Source: Dermanyssus gallinae
Lineage: Eukaryota; Arthropoda; Arachnida; Mesostigmata; Dermanyssidae
Direction: 5' to 3'
DNA: 64,000 nt
NCBI GenBank assembly: GCA_003439945.1
Contig: QVRM01002211.1
Span: forward strand, 50,724-114,723
Shown: positions 22,401-35,474 of the stretch, piece by piece
Numbering within the stretch: position 1 is the stretch's first letter
Layout: each line of letters starts with the position of its first letter
Position numbers and translations under genes: made by a program
Notes under the pieces: generated by a model
What the model was told of the DNA's origin: nothing
The model's input: only the letters and a program-made list of their open reading frames with translations
Databases searched by the model: none

Positions 22401-25400
22401 CACCAATGCCATCTGCTCGGAGCTCGGCGCTCTCGACTGCCGTTGTCCGGCCGGCCTACAAGGTACGTACCGTTAGCAGCTCTTAGCTGTGTGCGCCATC
22501 GCCGCACATGAGCGCGGTACTCCGAGAATTTTCACAGCCATCATAAATCTCTCCTCACGACAAACCAACCGTTCGCTGTTCTCCGCTGTTTCAAACACAG
22601 GAAATCCATACACAGCTTGTACGGACATTAACGAATGTCTCGGAGGATCACTAAGCGTTTGCGGGACTGGAGCGAAATGCGTCAATACGTTTGGCTCCTT
22701 CAAATGTGTCTGCCCTGCTGGATATATTGGAAATCCCCTCTTCGCCTGCAGTAAGTAACAATTTATATATATATATATATAGAACATATTGTGATGATTT
22801 ATCAATCATTTACAATACGTTTGCACACTCGGCAGTGCTCGCCTTAATAAAAATGGTGGTAAAAAGGTGTCACGTATATATATATATATATATATGTGGC
22901 TTCTCTAAATCATATTGCGGACTTATTTGCGTTTCAACCTGTTGTAAGCTACTTTGCCAAATTTTCAGCAGAATTTTGAACTCGCGTTGTGTAAGGCGAC
23001 CAACCATCCTCTCTAAGCTTAAATATTTCGATCAGTTTACTAAGTTAGTTACATCAGCAACCAATTGCGCTGTCACGTAACGGCACTAAAACGGACTACT
23101 GCGCGTTGGCCGCTTTTGCGGTACGTCGACACTTCGACGGACATACGAATATAAAACATTTTGAGTTGATTTTTTTAATTTGAATAACAATCTTCAGCTA
23201 TTTTTGCTCTCTGCCAATTTCCCCGGTATGCACAAACAACAGTTCTAGTTCGTTTATAGACGCATGCCGCTTAGATATTTGTGCCCCGTGCTCTGGGACC
23301 AACCAAAAGACACCCTGGCGACTGTTCTGGCAGCATCTACTCCCAGAAGATCTTAACGGGCGGCCGCGCTTCTCCCACGTTTCTGGTGAATGACCTGACC
23401 CCTTTTTGGCTTGGCGTCAGTCTAAACCAGCACGCTGGGCGCAAGCACCCACGACTCATGTGAGCTGCTGCTGATACCATCTATTAGTCAGTCCGAGTAC
23501 AACGTTTTCTTGTGCATACCACGACAGCGGCCATATCATGACTGGCTTGCTGGATGCCAGCGACCGCTCATGGGCTCGCTCTTTAGAGCATGTCTCTTGT
23601 TGCTACCCGTCTTTGCTTGTCAGTCTGTCTGGCTGTCGATTGCTTCGTATCGCATTATATTTGCTGCCGCCAAGTGTCCCAGATATCACACAGCAGCGGA
23701 CATCCGCCAGTTAGTTGCCGAAAGGGTGAACCCTTGCATTGCTGCTAAAACACGCAGCTTCAAGCCACAGTAGGCTGCCTCTACTATGCCGCGTATTCAC
23801 CCGTTGCCCGTCTAACCGAGCAAGATGGCTTAGTGTAAAAAGCCTTTGCCTTGCATTTGGGAGGCCTGTGTTCGAGACTTAGACCGGCCACGCTTAATTT
23901 TTTTCATGGTTCCCAATTTAGGCAAGGTGAATGCCGGATTAAACTACAAATCGACCATGATAAAAAAAAGACGGGGAGCACAGAATAAAAATAGATTGTG
24001 CATAACCATCCAACCCCCCATTGTAGTTTTTTTGTAGTACTTAGTTTCTCCTCGACCCTCTATGTCTATCTATCCCTTGTGTGAGGATTTATCTTATAGT
24101 GGCCAACCAACACAGAGCCGAAACTCCTCTAAATACGAATTCGGTCTTAGTCATATCTACAGCAACAAACACCATGAAGCGTGAACTCAAAGATGTTATG
24201 GATGGCACAGCCACAGGCATTCCTCGATTTAACTGAGCGTTATGAATTGATGTCCCGTCAAACCCGATATAATTAATGCTAACTGTTCACTCTGTTGCTG
24301 TTGTTGCTGATGATGATGATGATGATGATGTTGTGCTCATTGCGTGACACCGTATAGCGCCCATCTCGATCAGTGGAGGACACGGCGGCTTTCCCGGTAT
24401 CGGTGGCATCGCTGGCCTGCCCAGTAGCGGCGGTGTTGGCGACCTGCCCGTTAGCGGCGGTATCGGTGAGTTTCCCAGCAGCGGCGGCATCGGTCAGCTG
24501 CCCGGAAGCGGCGGTATCGGTGAGTTTCCCAGCAGCGGCGGCATCGGTCAGCTGCCCGGAAGCGGCGGTATCTCTCGTCCGCCCGGCGGTATCGGCGGGA
24601 TCTCTGGTCCGCCCTCTAGCGGCGGTGGTATCGGCGGGCTGCCGGGTATCGGTGGGCAGCAACCCGCAGGATCGCCGCCCAACGTGCCCGCACAAGCGCC
24701 GCCACAACGGCCGCCACTCTTTCCGTCGCGTCCGTCGCGGCCTTCACTGCCTTCATTTCCCTCACTGCCTTCGTTTCCGTCGCTGCCCTCACTGCCGTCG
24801 CTGCCTTCACTGCCTCAGTTCCCGTCGATCGGCAGCATCTCCGGCTTCCTGCCGGGCAGCGGAGGTAGTGGCGGAGCCTCGCCTCCTGCAGCTGCGCCCC
24901 CGGCACCAGCGGCGCCCCCTGCAGCTGCGGCACCCCCAGCGCCTGCGGCACCCCCTGCAGCAGCAGCTCCGCCGCCCGCAGGTGCCGCCCTCGCTCCGCC
25001 AGCCAACGCCGAACAGCCGGCCCAGGCGCCCCCGACCGACGACTGCGAATCGCACGATCAGTGCGCGGCCAATGAGCTCTGCGTTCGTCGACGCTGCATT
25101 CGTAAGTTTAGCACAAGACACACGAACGGGAAGGGTAGTTTTCTTTGCACTACAACCTGCTGTTGATGCTGGGGCCCTGCCTAAAACCTTGCAGCACCCT
25201 CACCACTCGATACGCAGACCACGCATGCATACAATTGCGCTTCGAGCAAAAGGTGTCATCTAAGACTCTCTCTCTATCTTTGCGAGTTAATAATTTTTTT
25301 TCAACCTTCGAACACTCTAGTTTGGATCCGTCCAGCATTATTTATTGTCTCTATATGTAGCTGGCGTTCTGTCATGAACAATTCTCTATTAGATACTGGA

Positions 25401-25936
25401 TGGTGCGTATCTAGCTGAGCAAAAAAACGTCTTTATAAGTGCTGTCTCTTCGCTATAACGAGAACTATATGTATAGCTACGCAAAAAACAACAAATACCA
25501 GTAAACATGATGGAGGCGCTTACGTCTATGATGTCATAGGCCGTGGACTCAACTTCGGCACGACTTATTATGGGTAGATGCCGTCTGGGGGGTAGACGCA
25601 TTATGGGTAGATGGGGGTCATGTCCGTTGACAAAATCTAAATAACGAGAAGACCGTCGGCGAGTCTCAGACACGGCCTAACGTACTCGAGTCTCATTGTT
25701 TTGTCGGGTTAGCTTCATTAAGATGTACTCGTGTGAAAACTAATCCTGCTAAGTGATCCCTCTTGCATTTCCCTGTTAACGCGCAATATATGACAAGGGA
25801 CAGCATGTCTCAATTTTACTGTAACAGAACCCGCCACACGCTTTCATATATTAAGGCCATTAAAGCTCGTGTGAATAATAGCCGCTAATTTAATATATAC
25901 TCATTGGATATGTCAGCAGCATCAATGCTATATATA

Positions 25937-26027
<91 letters not shown>

Positions 26028-26275
26028 CGGTGTGGTCAGAAGGGCCAGTGCGCTTTCATGGTTGTCATCTACCGGGATGTCGCCGGTTTGATCCCAACTC
26101 TTGATCGAATTTTCTTTGGATGCATAATAAACTGTACCGCTGAGAATCAGCGACTATGCTGCCACAGAACTGTTAGGGAAACCCTAGACCTCTCAGCATG
26201 TGCGCTTATGCTGCCGTTCTAACCGCCCCTGATATATAGGGGTGTATTGATCATGCCTACATGTCAAGCGAATAA

Positions 26276-26314
<39 letters not shown>

Positions 26315-27212
26315 AGCCGGCGACCTTGGCATGACCGTCTCTGGTTCAACTTCTGAAAAAAAAATATAATAAATAATAAAAAATATATAGGTCATAAGCG
26401 CTTAAGGTGGGTTACTTATGGCTAGTAACTGACCGTTGAGCAAAGATAGCGTTCACGGACGGGTGAATAGCAAGCGTTCTTGTAATAATAATTAATGATC
26501 GATTAAATATATCAAATATATTAAATGTACTAAACATGATAAATATCTTGTTGCTACTGTTTCCTGTCATAGGAGCATGCGACACGCGTCAATGTGGTCC
26601 AAACGCGTACTGTACCGTCGAGAACGACCGCGCTCTGTGCAAGTGCGAACCGGGCTTCTCCGGCAAACCGGAGGATGAACGACTCGGGTGTTCTCCTACT
26701 AGATGTAAGTAAAGGGAGCGATACCCAAGCGGCAATCAACACACGTACGCACACATAATCGTCCCAGCTTCTTTCAACCACACGTATGCTGTCGAGTTGA
26801 AAACTCGCTGTGGCACCTTTTCTACTATTACGCCTATTCGATGTACTACAACACTCTTCATTCTACTGTTAGATGGTCCACTGCTTCCACTGTTCATAAA
26901 TATAAATCCGCCAATAGATCTCACATGCCTTAAAATGACAACAATTCGGTTATTGCATATCTTCAGACCGGCGCTGTTTCAAAAGCAGGTGTCTTGCTTT
27001 CTAATAGTATGCCATAATACGGTCGCTGGGAACTAGAAAAGTTTAAATACACACACACAATGTTATAGTTATCATAACGTAGCGACTGATGACTTTTTAG
27101 TATTTCATTATATTTTGATTAATTTTATTGTTGTATTGTTTTTTTATTTTAATGATTTTAGTTTATGGTTAACGGGAACTGTGAATACACACGCATATAT
27201 ACAGGGAAATGG

Positions 27213-27268
<56 letters not shown>

Positions 27269-28120
27269 TATATATATATTAACTGGTGTTCTTTTTTTAG
27301 CTGTATGCACAAATGTCCAGTGTGGACCGAACGCAGTGTGCGAGTCGCAGGATGGCCGTCCCACATGCATCTGCCGACCGGGCTTCGGTGGCGATGCGAA
27401 TGACCTTATTCGAGGCTGCGCTGCAAAGGCCCAGGATGAATGTCATCAGGTGCGTAAAATCCAGACTTTTAAGTTGTTATATCTTACTAGATCAGTGACT
27501 GCATGTCGACGAAAACAATGCGGTGCCCACCGATTGGACCGGCAACGACACTAGGCAATTGCTGAGTTGCCAGTGGGTATCAATAACCGTTTCATATACG
27601 TCATGAGCATATATGTATGCTTGGTGTAAGCCCAAACTCTGCAGAGCTCTCGAATAGACGAGCAGTCCAATTGATAGAACCGGGTGGGTGTTGATACGAT
27701 GTTGTTTTCAAATGGCGCAAGCTACATATGTCAAAATTGGACAGTAACAGCCGTGTACGCTCTTTAATAATGCCTGCAGGTATATCTGACATCGTTATGG
27801 AAGTCGTTAAGGACCCTTTAATACCTTTTAATTTGACCCAAATTAAAGAAATCTTAAATGCATTTTTTAACAGGAGAGCGATTGCCGTGAAGACCATGAG
27901 TGTAAGCTGGGTTCGAAGGGTCTTAAGCAATGTCGCGACGTATGTGAAGACAAGCTTTGCGGACCGAACGCCAACTGTCTGGGCGAACTTCACAAAGCGG
28001 TCTGCGAGTGTTTACCTGGATTCGTTTTCGACGGAATTGGATGCCACGGTAGGTGAAAGACAGCAGGTCCTGCAGGCTTAACCTGCAAACGCTATACGTC
28101 CAATAACTTGCAACATTGCA

Positions 28121-28204
<84 letters not shown>

Positions 28205-31200
28205 CGATGTCTGTGCAAATGAATAAAAACTAGAGAATGTGTGTATTAATTGCATGTTATAAATTGCATATGCTTGCAGTACCGGATGACTGCCAGGTGG
28301 ACGGCGACTGTCTGATTCACGAAGTCTGCAAACATCAGTCCGAAGGCAACAAATGCGTTGGTCAGTCTCTCATTTGTCTACACTTCATTTCTGCAACTTA
28401 CGCTATAATGCATTACTGCGGCGAATACACAATAGTAGTACTTCAGCGCACGTATTGTAGCACGATCTTTTTTTGTTTTTGTTTTCTAAATCATCTTGTC
28501 ATGAGTTACCGGGAACAACACTAATCCACGTAGCAAACGTTTGTGTACCGTGTTATCCCAAGGAAATTTTCTCGGCCAGATAACTGATTTCGCAAGTCAA
28601 AGAAGCCCAACATTTGCGCATTTGAGGGATCCGACAACTGCAGATTTAGCAGACGAGACCCGCCAGAAAGACAGGTTTCTGAAGGTCAAAAAAAGTTTCA
28701 GCTTTGGAGCTGTAGGGACTATACGTTGTGACTCTTTTTTCTTGCATCTGCGGTACAATCCTGGAGACTGCTTGTCTACTAGACAGGACACCACGGTGTC
28801 ACCCCCAGGTCATTTTTCGGTAGTTATGAAGCGCTGGTACATTATCGTCTTCCATTTGCACAACTTTGAACACTTAAGCCTTTAGAGACCGTCGCACTCT
28901 GCTGGAACTACTGTTGTCTCTGTGTTCTGATTAGCAACACTGTTCATTCGGATGGTACCGGTTAACCGATGTTGATCGCAATATTTTTTTTGTTGTAATT
29001 GGCTTGACGGCGTTACTGATTTATGATTATTATTAATTGTTGTTTTATTGTTATTGATGACTCGCTGCGGTTGCAGATGTATGCCTGTCGCATCAGTGTG
29101 CACCGAACGCACGCTGTCAAGCGGTTAACCACCGTGCGACCTGCGTGTGTCGGGACGCCTTCTTCGGCAACCCGAACGATGCCACCCGGGGCTGTCAGCC
29201 GATTCTTGAGGACTCGGCGTGTCTTCATGACGCCGATTGCCCCGAGACGGAACGTTGTCTTCCCAACGCACAAGGTGAGCACACAATGATCTAGCATTCA
29301 GACTGCAACAATGTTTAGGAAAAAGTAGAAATAAATTGTTTTACTGAGAGAAAGCGTATGACGGTACTTACTACCCCGTGAGATAGGAGGGGGGTGATTT
29401 CGTGCTAACGGGAATTGGATAGGCAGAAACACAAAAATTAAAATTGACTTGTATCATAACCAGGGGGAGAACCAGAGTCAATTACGAGTTATTGTTATCG
29501 TTACAGCTAGGCCTACTAAACAACACTCATGGCTGCATTCACTGAAAGAAGCACGTTAATTGCTCTTCCATTTAATATACTGTCATTAAAAAGTGATGTG
29601 AAAAGTATTTTGTTTCTTTTAATTTTTCTTTCATAAATTAAATTTTCAGTTTATATTATAGTTATAAAAAAATATTTTCTAGCACTAGGATCTAAGTTGA
29701 GTTACTCGTGTTTACTCGTGGTAGTCGTCATGTTATGCTCACAAGGCTATTAATCCAATGCCAATTTTAATAATATTATTGCATGTTAAGCAATGTTACA
29801 GTTGTGAGGTCTGAGCTTTCTATCGCAATTATTTGAAAGAATCACTTTGTTGTTGAATTAATATTGTTATTAGACAAAACACGCTAAAAAGTCTACGGAC
29901 CTAGCGAGACTAGCCATATACAATGACAAATTAAAGCAGCATTTTTACTAGTTAAAAGCCGTCGAAGCGAACACAAGCTAGAAGGCCATTCACGAAATCT
30001 TCTCGAGTAGTCAAGCACCAAGGCATGCAAGGGTCGTGCAAACGGTATTTATTGCTCAATTCCATCATTTCCATCACGCTCATTTAGGTGCGCGAGCATG
30101 CTCCAATACCTGTGGAAAAACCCGATGTGGGCCTCACGCAATCTGTGTGGGTCGAGATCACCGGCCCGAATGTATCTGCCGCGAAGGTTTTGCCGGGAAT
30201 CCTGCCGACTTCTCGATTGGCTGTCAGGAGATTCGCCTTGACACCTGCAACACAAATTCGGACTGCGGCTCGTCTCAGGTTGGGCCCGTTTCTTTACCTC
30301 TGTGTTTTTCAATTTGAGTTGGCCGAAACGCACCTTCTGCCCGGCCGATCAGCATTCAGCCGGTCGGTCAGTCAATGATGCTTTTAGGTACCGTCTAACA
30401 AAAACGATGACGGGTTGTTGTTGATCCGAACACAATTACAAATTTCAACAAATTGATTAAATAGTATTTTGAACTTAGACTATAAGTGTCTACTGTTGAT
30501 TAACAGAAAAAAAGTTATATTTATATTATGTATGTAAATAATAATGTAATAAGTAAGATAATGTAAGATAAGCATTGATCCGCGTATGTCCGATGTAAAC
30601 GACAGAATACAGCCTTAGCTGATGTAGGACACACACTAGCGTAGAGCTTATAGTAAGCAATCTAACCCATTTTAAATTTTACTTGGTAACTACATGTCGT
30701 CGCAGGGATTGGTTGCTAGAAGGCCCACATAAAAGTGCAGCGTCTACTTAGCCTGACAAATTCTACCCTGAACAATAGCAGAGGAATAGCCGGAAAACTT
30801 ACATTTAACATTTTGCCGTAAAATGGTCTCTTATAGTCAAACTGCAGAAACATCTTTGGGTTCTCTGACGCAATTACCTAAGATGTCATTCCCGGGGGGC
30901 TACACACCACACCGGGAAGAGCCCAACCGTGCTTGGCTGACAAATGACCTATTTATTCGCCCAATTAAAACAAATTGTCGCTGCTAGTGGAGGCGGCAAT
31001 GTTAGCGTAATTGCGTACTAATATAAATGTTGTTATTGTTTGCTTGCTTATTGCAATGCTGCTGCTGCAGGCATGCAAGGCTACGCCAGTCGGAATTCGG
31101 GACTGCGTTGACGTGTGCCTCGACCGTCGCTGTGGTCCCAATGCTAACTGTTTTGCAGAAAACCACCAAGCTAACTGCGAATGTCTCCCAGGTAACAATT

Positions 31201-31211
31201 GCAAGCTGCGG

Positions 31212-31259
<48 letters not shown>

Positions 31260-34200
31260 GAGCGGTTGAGAAAGTACCAATGCCGGACACTAATTCAGTT
31301 CACAGTAGGTCCTACAACTCCCCTCTTTTCCGAACGACTAGCATCTAAAGGTTGACGAGAGTGGAATATTGTCTCATTATATGACTTAATATTCAAAGGA
31401 GAGATTTTCCAAAGTCAGTTGGCTTAACCAAAGTAGTGTAGTTCTTTGATACATTCCTCATCTGTTGAGGTCGAGTGACAATGCCAGCTAATAGTGCTAT
31501 GGCACATACACGAGATATGACACGGACAATCTCTAACTAATGAGACGCTGGCGAGGAAAGTTGTTTACAACATAGTGCGTTGTGTTGTGTGCGCGGCGTG
31601 TGGTGGTGGTGGTCAGGTTTCGCTGGCAACGCAGGTGATCCGATTCGGGGCTGCCAACGACATCTCTGCGAGAACAACGCTGACTGTGGTGAGGCTGATA
31701 GCTGTAGCTTGACGCGCTCCGGAATTCGAAACTGCACCGATGTCTGTCTCGACAAGCGCTGTGGTCCTAACGCCGACTGTGTAGGCTCGGCGCATCGAGC
31801 CGTCTGCATTTGCCGGCCGGGCTTTGAAGGAATCGCCGACGATATTCGTGAAGGATGTCTTCGTACGTATAATTAAGGCTTGTCTCTTTTGTGTAGCTTT
31901 TAGTGACACCTTTTGTGATAACCACAATCTCAATCACACCGGCTCAAGTACTGCTGATAGGATAGAGCGAGTACAAGCGAGCATAAGTAAATCATATCTG
32001 CGACGCGACAGAAGAGTTAGCCGGCGGAGACTCTGACGCCGAGAGAAGACATAAGGCCGACTTGGGCGTGACACATCCCGTTTCAGGGTGATCTCTGCTA
32101 ACATTTGCAAATTCGGGTTAACACTGAATAATGAATGTAAATCTGTCCGGAAAAGAGGCGATCATTGTGAGAATTAGGAATTAGGTTAGGTTCCATTTAG
32201 TTATTTAATTTTATTCTTATTGTAGCATATGCAATGCTAGATCATTCTTAACTGCCCAGGTTGTCCTGTTAGAGATTTTAAAAGCGCCTGTAGATAGCAT
32301 TTTCACTTTTTAGCTATGCAAGGTGAGCCAATTCAGTACTGATCCCCCTTGACGAGATCACGGTCTTGTTTAGGATGGTCATATATTTCGTCCCAAATGT
32401 ATTAAAATTAATATAAATAATTCATCTCTATACGTATGTATAAAGATGTACTATTTATATTCATTTTAATATATATTTTCATTTATTATAATGTACGTTA
32501 GGACATAACAGTAACACTTTCAATACCGCTCTTTGCAGTACCACCGGAAATAGTACGGCAATAAGACGTATATTTAACTTCGATGTGGTCTAACCTTCAT
32601 AGAAACAACTGTTGTCGGGTCAGGAAAGCCTTAGAAATCAGTTTCCCAGTGACTTCAGTGAGTCTACTGAGTAGTGAACGCTTGCTCGTGAAGTGAAGAG
32701 GTTATCCATCGAATTAGTTAGACAGCCACGCAAAACAAATCAGCAGCAGAAGCACGAACAACAAAACTACAACCAATGACTTGTATGACCCGGAATGACT
32801 TTACCTACATTGCTTTGTGTGTCTGTATGACTGACTGGCCGTACACATTCTGCTTGTAGCATCTCCGAAATGCCGCACAAACAGCGACTGTCACGGAGAC
32901 GAGATCTGCGCCGTGGACGCATCTGGTGTACGGGCCTGCCTAATCGGCTGTGCGACGGTTCTTTGTGGGCAGAACACCCATTGCCGTACGGACAACCACA
33001 TAACCGAATGTCGATGCCACGAGAACCTTGTTGGCGATCCCTACAACCGCGACACGGGATGCACACGTATGTTGCTCTTCGACAGCATAACGAGTACACA
33101 ACACCAACATGCTTATCACCAGCAGCAAGCCCATAGCATACACATATCTATAGAACGAAACTTTCTCTAAGAGAAAATATATTTATGTCCGAAGATGCAA
33201 CGTAATCAATTATATTTATGTATATATATTATATATAGGGCTTTGCAAATAACAACGTATATGTTTTAAGCTGTTTACAGTAGCGTTTAGTTTAGTAGTT
33301 TCAAATGACACAGCTTGTGGATGCTTAAAAATGCAAAGTAAAACGCTGTTACGCGATCTGTGAAGTGTGTGGTCAGCGCAACTACATCCCTGCTCAGTAT
33401 AAACAAGGCACTTAGATGTATACGTAATATCTATGAGTGGTTTTATATAATTACCGCCACCGGTCAGTCACATTTGTCTAATTTGGCGCCGTCGGCCGAA
33501 GGTCTGTCCTCGACTGGCTTACGTAACATGAAATTACGTTGATGTTATAAATAAAGAATAAAAGGAAATGATGCTGACGCTTGACCGTTCGCGGCGTCGC
33601 GCTTTTTGTCTGTCCACAGCTGTACCTGACCGATGCAACTCTGATCAAGACTGTCCTTCGATCGCCGTCTGCAAGCGGGCGCAGGACGGGAAAAACGACT
33701 GTTTCGGTACGCTCAATCTCGTTCATCTTCATCTCATCTCCGCTAGCTTCCTGCTTCCCTCGTCCAATGTCTCTGCTTTGTTTAGTTGTGATATCACGCC
33801 TAATTTGTCTGATACATAGCTTATATTTTCTTTTGTAGTTATATTGCTACTGATTGTACAAAGCTAGACCAAGTCTTCCTGAAGTTTAGAGCCGGGAGGA
33901 AACTAGTGCATGCGTAGTGCGGGGCACTGTGCGTGCGAGTGAGGCGCCTAGGGGGGCAGGCCAATCTAGGCCTAGCTAGCTGGGCCTAGATCGGTATTCG
34001 ACCGCAGTCCCTTTAGTAGTGTTTCCGTTGTGTTGTGTCGAGGAACGAACAGTTTTCATCATGGACTATACGTGTTGTTGCTGCATGAAGTCAGCAACAT
34101 CAACGATCATCATTGCGATAACAAACCTCAGGCACTGACTGAGTTCTTTGGGAAGAAAAGTCGACGAACAATAAAGCGGCGATTAAAGCCATGCCGGACG

Positions 34201-35366
34201 TAAGCGAGTACCTCGAGGTAGAGAAAGAGAGAGGTCAGCCGCCTGCCTTTTCGAGGGTGTTTCTAAGTGGAAGCACCAGAGCAGCAGCAGTACAGCAGAC
34301 GCTACGCTACGCAGGACCTAGCCGCTCTACGCTGGGCCCAGTAGAGTGGATTGGGACCGCCACGACCATGGACGCCACTTCTCTGCTGGCTGCCGTTCAT
34401 CCGTCCAAATATTACTGCTATCAAACCGCTGGCTCTGTTGCAGCAGCAGGCCGGCGCTGCTGCTGCTGTTGCTTTTGTTGTTGTTGTTGTTGTTGTTTTT
34501 GTTGTTGAGAACGAGTAGAGGATTGTTGTGGCACATCGATCCGACCGGGAGATCTGTAAGATCGGTCCATCAAAATGGATGTGTGTAAAGATTTTGTCGG
34601 CTGTTGTTGAGCGGCTTGTGGACGGGGGAAGGGAGAGAATCGTAGAGGAAAGAAACTAGAAAAAAGTCGCGAACTAGACTTGACTAAGAGATGGTGGAGA
34701 GTGTAGATAGAGTAGGCGGTGGTGAAATCATGGATGAGTAACTGCGTCGTGTTTGCATTCAACAAAACAGCCAGCCACCGTTGGCAGGAAGATGCCGGGG
34801 ACTGGGAGACGGCCAGATTGCCGGACACCCAAACTTAAACTAAATAGATGCGAAAAAACGACGACGACGACAACCGCTATCACCACCACCACCACCGAGC
34901 ATACCCACAAGTGAATAAATGAATTCATCCATAAGGAATAGGCAGCGGAAAAATAGCTGAGCGCTGCCGGATGAGAAGTGGTAACAATGATGGTCGTAGT
35001 ATCAATACTACGTCACAGACTCGTGATGGTGAATTGTTTCAAGAACTGACGATTTAACTCGACTACACGAGAGTGCACTCAGTCGAGCTGTTGTACTGAA
35101 TGTTGCTGTACAGCGATTGGTAATGTTTCTCTTATTGTTTGTTGTTGTTGCTGTTTGTTCCTGTTGTTCCGCGTTATCGTCGGTATTGGTGATGGTTGTC
35201 ATTGTTGTTCTTGTTGCGAATGGAGCCCATTACATTTTCTCTCTCTATCTCTCTCCCTCGCATTGTCTCTCTTTCGATGTATCGGGTCTGTACTAAACAT
35301 GAAACGTGAACACGGACACAAAAAAGACACGTTCATTGCATACAAACACTAAGAGTTTGTATATGC

Positions 35367-35424
<58 letters not shown>

Positions 35425-35442
35425 GAAAAATAAATATACATT

Positions 35443-35474
<32 letters not shown>

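Larger units (their letters stand above)
25102..26572 (+). other. dpy intron 7 (1.5 kb)
   Basis: It contains a long (TA)n array, a SINE-A copy and a second (TA)n tract at about 26,283–26,312. The part 25,110–25,920 shows no recognisable element. Confidence 0.75.

Noticed and set aside
23270..23780. GC-richer island in intron 6 as a hidden gene or CpG island promoter
   Set aside because: No frame with a recognisable domain in either strand and no splice continuity with dpy. It may be an unidentified repeat.
24373..25263. 296-codon frame overlapping the linker exon in another phase
   Set aside because: It starts at a GTG and is Ala/Val/Arg-rich. Only the alternative frame joins exons 6 and 8 in phase and ends in a DPY half-module.
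32170..32200. TTAGG-like units suggesting interstitial telomere repeats
   Set aside because: Only two to three imperfect units, within chance expectation.
34191..34508. 105-codon frame in intron 17, possible internal first exon
   Set aside because: No signal peptide, no donor in frame with exon 18 that I could identify, and its end is a CTG/TTG microsatellite.
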